Of a stretch of DNA of 64,000 nucleotides, positions 62,426 to 64,000 are shown one piece after another. The first letter of the stretch is position 1, and every line of letters begins with the position of its first letter. The position numbers and the translations under genes were made by a program. Source of the stretch: Rostratula benghalensis (taxonomy: Eukaryota > Chordata > Aves > Charadriiformes > Rostratulidae). The stretch is taken from assembly GCA_013399305.1 (NCBI GenBank), contig VXAI01000199.1, positions 62,001-126,000 on the forward strand, given 5' to 3'. The notes beneath the pieces are model-generated. The model made no database searches, was not told where the DNA came from, and saw nothing but the letters and a program-made list of their open reading frames with translations.

Positions 62426-64000
62426 CCAGCCCACGAATAAATCACAGAGAAAACAGATTTTCTATTTCGTCCTGCTTACTCAGAATAGACCAGTTTATAT
62501 TTTTGATTTCTAAAATCCTATGGACAGCATCAATGTTAGCCTCCTAAATCCTCCTTTCACCCTCAGCTTTGCCAGTTCAGTGTGACTGAAAAAGTTAGAT
62601 CTTCATAAGACTGACCGGGCCAGCCTGCCAACTTACCCTTTAATGATGGTTCCAGGAAGCTGAAAGTTATGGAAATAATGCCTAATGGAGGGCAATGTGT
62701 TATGGGTATACTGGAGAACTTCACCTATGGCAGAAGGTACAAAGAGGCCCTGGAGTTCACATGTTCAAGGCACTGTGCCTTTTTCTTTCCTCCTATCTCA
62801 AAGATAAATGCAGCAGCAGTTGTGATTTTGCTGACAGCAGCCATCATGATCATGGATGCGGGACTGTTCAAAGAACAGCAATAAACGCAAACGTTTTCAC
62901 AGCAATGAGTTCATTGATAGTAACTTTAATGAGATAAAATTGAGGTTCTGCAAAGACCACATACTTGTTTTTCTCTGCTTGGATCACATAGTTCTCTAAG
63001 GAGAGGATCAAAACACTGAGCAAAAAAATTAATTTTTAACAATAGCACAGTATGCACTGTTGGTGCACTGCAAGAAACTGCTGCATGAGAGGTGGAAGCA
63101 TGAGAAGGGATCTAGTGATGTGTTGTTACATGTCTACAGTTTCAATACAGCACCTTTATCTACAAATACATTCAGGCTTGCTGAACCTCAAAAGCAGACC
63201 TCTACAAACACTAACTACATGATAGTGAAATTAGAGAATATATTCTTTAGATAAGCAGTTATTTGTGCATGCCCCGAGATCCAGCAGGTTCATCTATCGC
63301 ATTTAAGAATTAACACATGACTCTGAGGAAAAGCCAAAGTACTGAGGAGGGTCTGTGGCCCACCCCTCAGATGCAGCATAGACCTGTGCTAGAAAATAAA
63401 ATGACATTCAAAGAAAAGTAATTACAGACTGTCTTCAAAAAACACCTGCAAGAAACATTCTATATTGAGGGTAAAAACCTAGGCAGAACAGAAGTGGTAA
63501 GAAGAAAGAGATGGCCGTTATATTCCCTTTGGCTGTAACAGGCTGACACAACACTGTAGTGTTGTTCAATATGCAGAGCACAGAACTTCACATATTAATT
63601 TCTGCGTCAGGTTGTATGTACATTCTGGCTATACCATGGTTAGGAATGCACTTGTTTCCTAGAAATGTCACCTCTTGTGTTAAAAAAAATAATAGAGTAA
63701 ATATGAAAAAATGTTCAACAGCAGCACTGCATCAGTATGGATTGTCCATTATTGTACATTCTAATGCAGTTTCTAAATTTCTTTGTATGTTAAGTTAAAC
63801 TTAGTTAAGTTTACCCTGAACCCAATGGATAGAACTGCATTGCTCTCCACAGACCTGTGATCATTGCAAGTCTATTTAATTTTTCCCCTGAAAGCATCAC
63901 CATGGTTAGAGTATTCCACTCCTGCTCCGTTAACCGCACAGATGTTTTCAGGATGCACTACTTTTTCTGTAGTGAAACATTTCCACTGGGACTATTCCCA

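Larger units (their letters stand above)
53484..64000 (-). other. MOB3B: MOB3B upstream intron, partial
   Basis: This stretch lies 5' of the penultimate exon on the minus strand and extends past the window edge. I looked for the N-terminal MOB3 exon (expected motifs KQVFNKDKTFRPKRKF and the zinc-binding cysteines) and did not find it. In human the single-exon interferon gene IFNK lies within this gene's territory, but no interferon-like reading frame is visible here. Contents are an LTR-like segment near 61 kb, an A-rich run at 62.39 kb, and otherwise unassigned sequence, including a 194-codon plus-strand open frame at 56967-57551. Confidence 0.75.

Noticed and set aside
53484..64000. Possible IFNK or C9orf72 exons expected from mammalian synteny
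   Set aside because: No interferon-like or C9orf72-like reading frame was seen. They are probably beyond the right edge or absent.
1..64000. CRISPR arrays, operons, phage or plasmid features
   Set aside because: Nothing of this kind is present. The window is vertebrate nuclear DNA.

Overview
This window looks like avian nuclear DNA. It is AT-rich and intron- or intergenic-like. It carries ten recognisable fragments of the CR1 LINE family, several ending in the ATTCTRTG-type repeats typical of CR1 3' ends, and three LTR-like segments of the bird endogenous-retrovirus type. I see no bacterial or operon-like features.

The only gene I can name with confidence is MOB3B (MOB kinase activator 3B), on the minus strand. 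Its last two coding exons are present: the 203-bp exon at 53281-53483 and the short terminal exon at 37932-37961, which ends in a stop codon. Both have clean splice signals and compatible phases, and they are separated by an intron of about 15.3 kb. The N-terminal coding exons are not visible and should lie beyond base 64000. In human, MOB3B sits on 9p21 next to C9orf72, IFNK and TEK. That block corresponds to the avian Z chromosome, so Z linkage is likely but is an inference.

Layout: 1-20 kb is mostly unassigned non-coding DNA with CR1 pieces (0.3, 4.2-5.2, 9.1-9.5, 19.7-20.5 kb), a tRNA-like SINE remnant (12.1-12.3 kb) and an ERVL-like LTR (13.7-14.9 kb). At 20.5-22.4 kb there are two decayed protein-like stretches in opposite orientations beside a small CpG-containing patch. 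A CR1 copy abuts the left one. 22.4-28.7 kb is unassigned. 28.7-32.3 kb is a cluster of three CR1 elements, the third being a roughly 2-kb piece of the reverse-transcriptase ORF. A hexamer microsatellite with an N lies at 33.2 kb. From about 37.9 kb to the right edge the window is MOB3B (terminal exon, intron, penultimate exon, partial upstream intron), with small CR1 fragments and two further LTR-like segments in the introns.

No new multi-gene system is visible. The points most worth checking are the opposed decayed coding stretches at 20.5-22.4 kb, an exon-like open segment at 35.25-35.56 kb beyond the MOB3B stop, three same-orientation CTCF-like motifs, the SINE remnant, and the assembly break inside the hexamer repeat.
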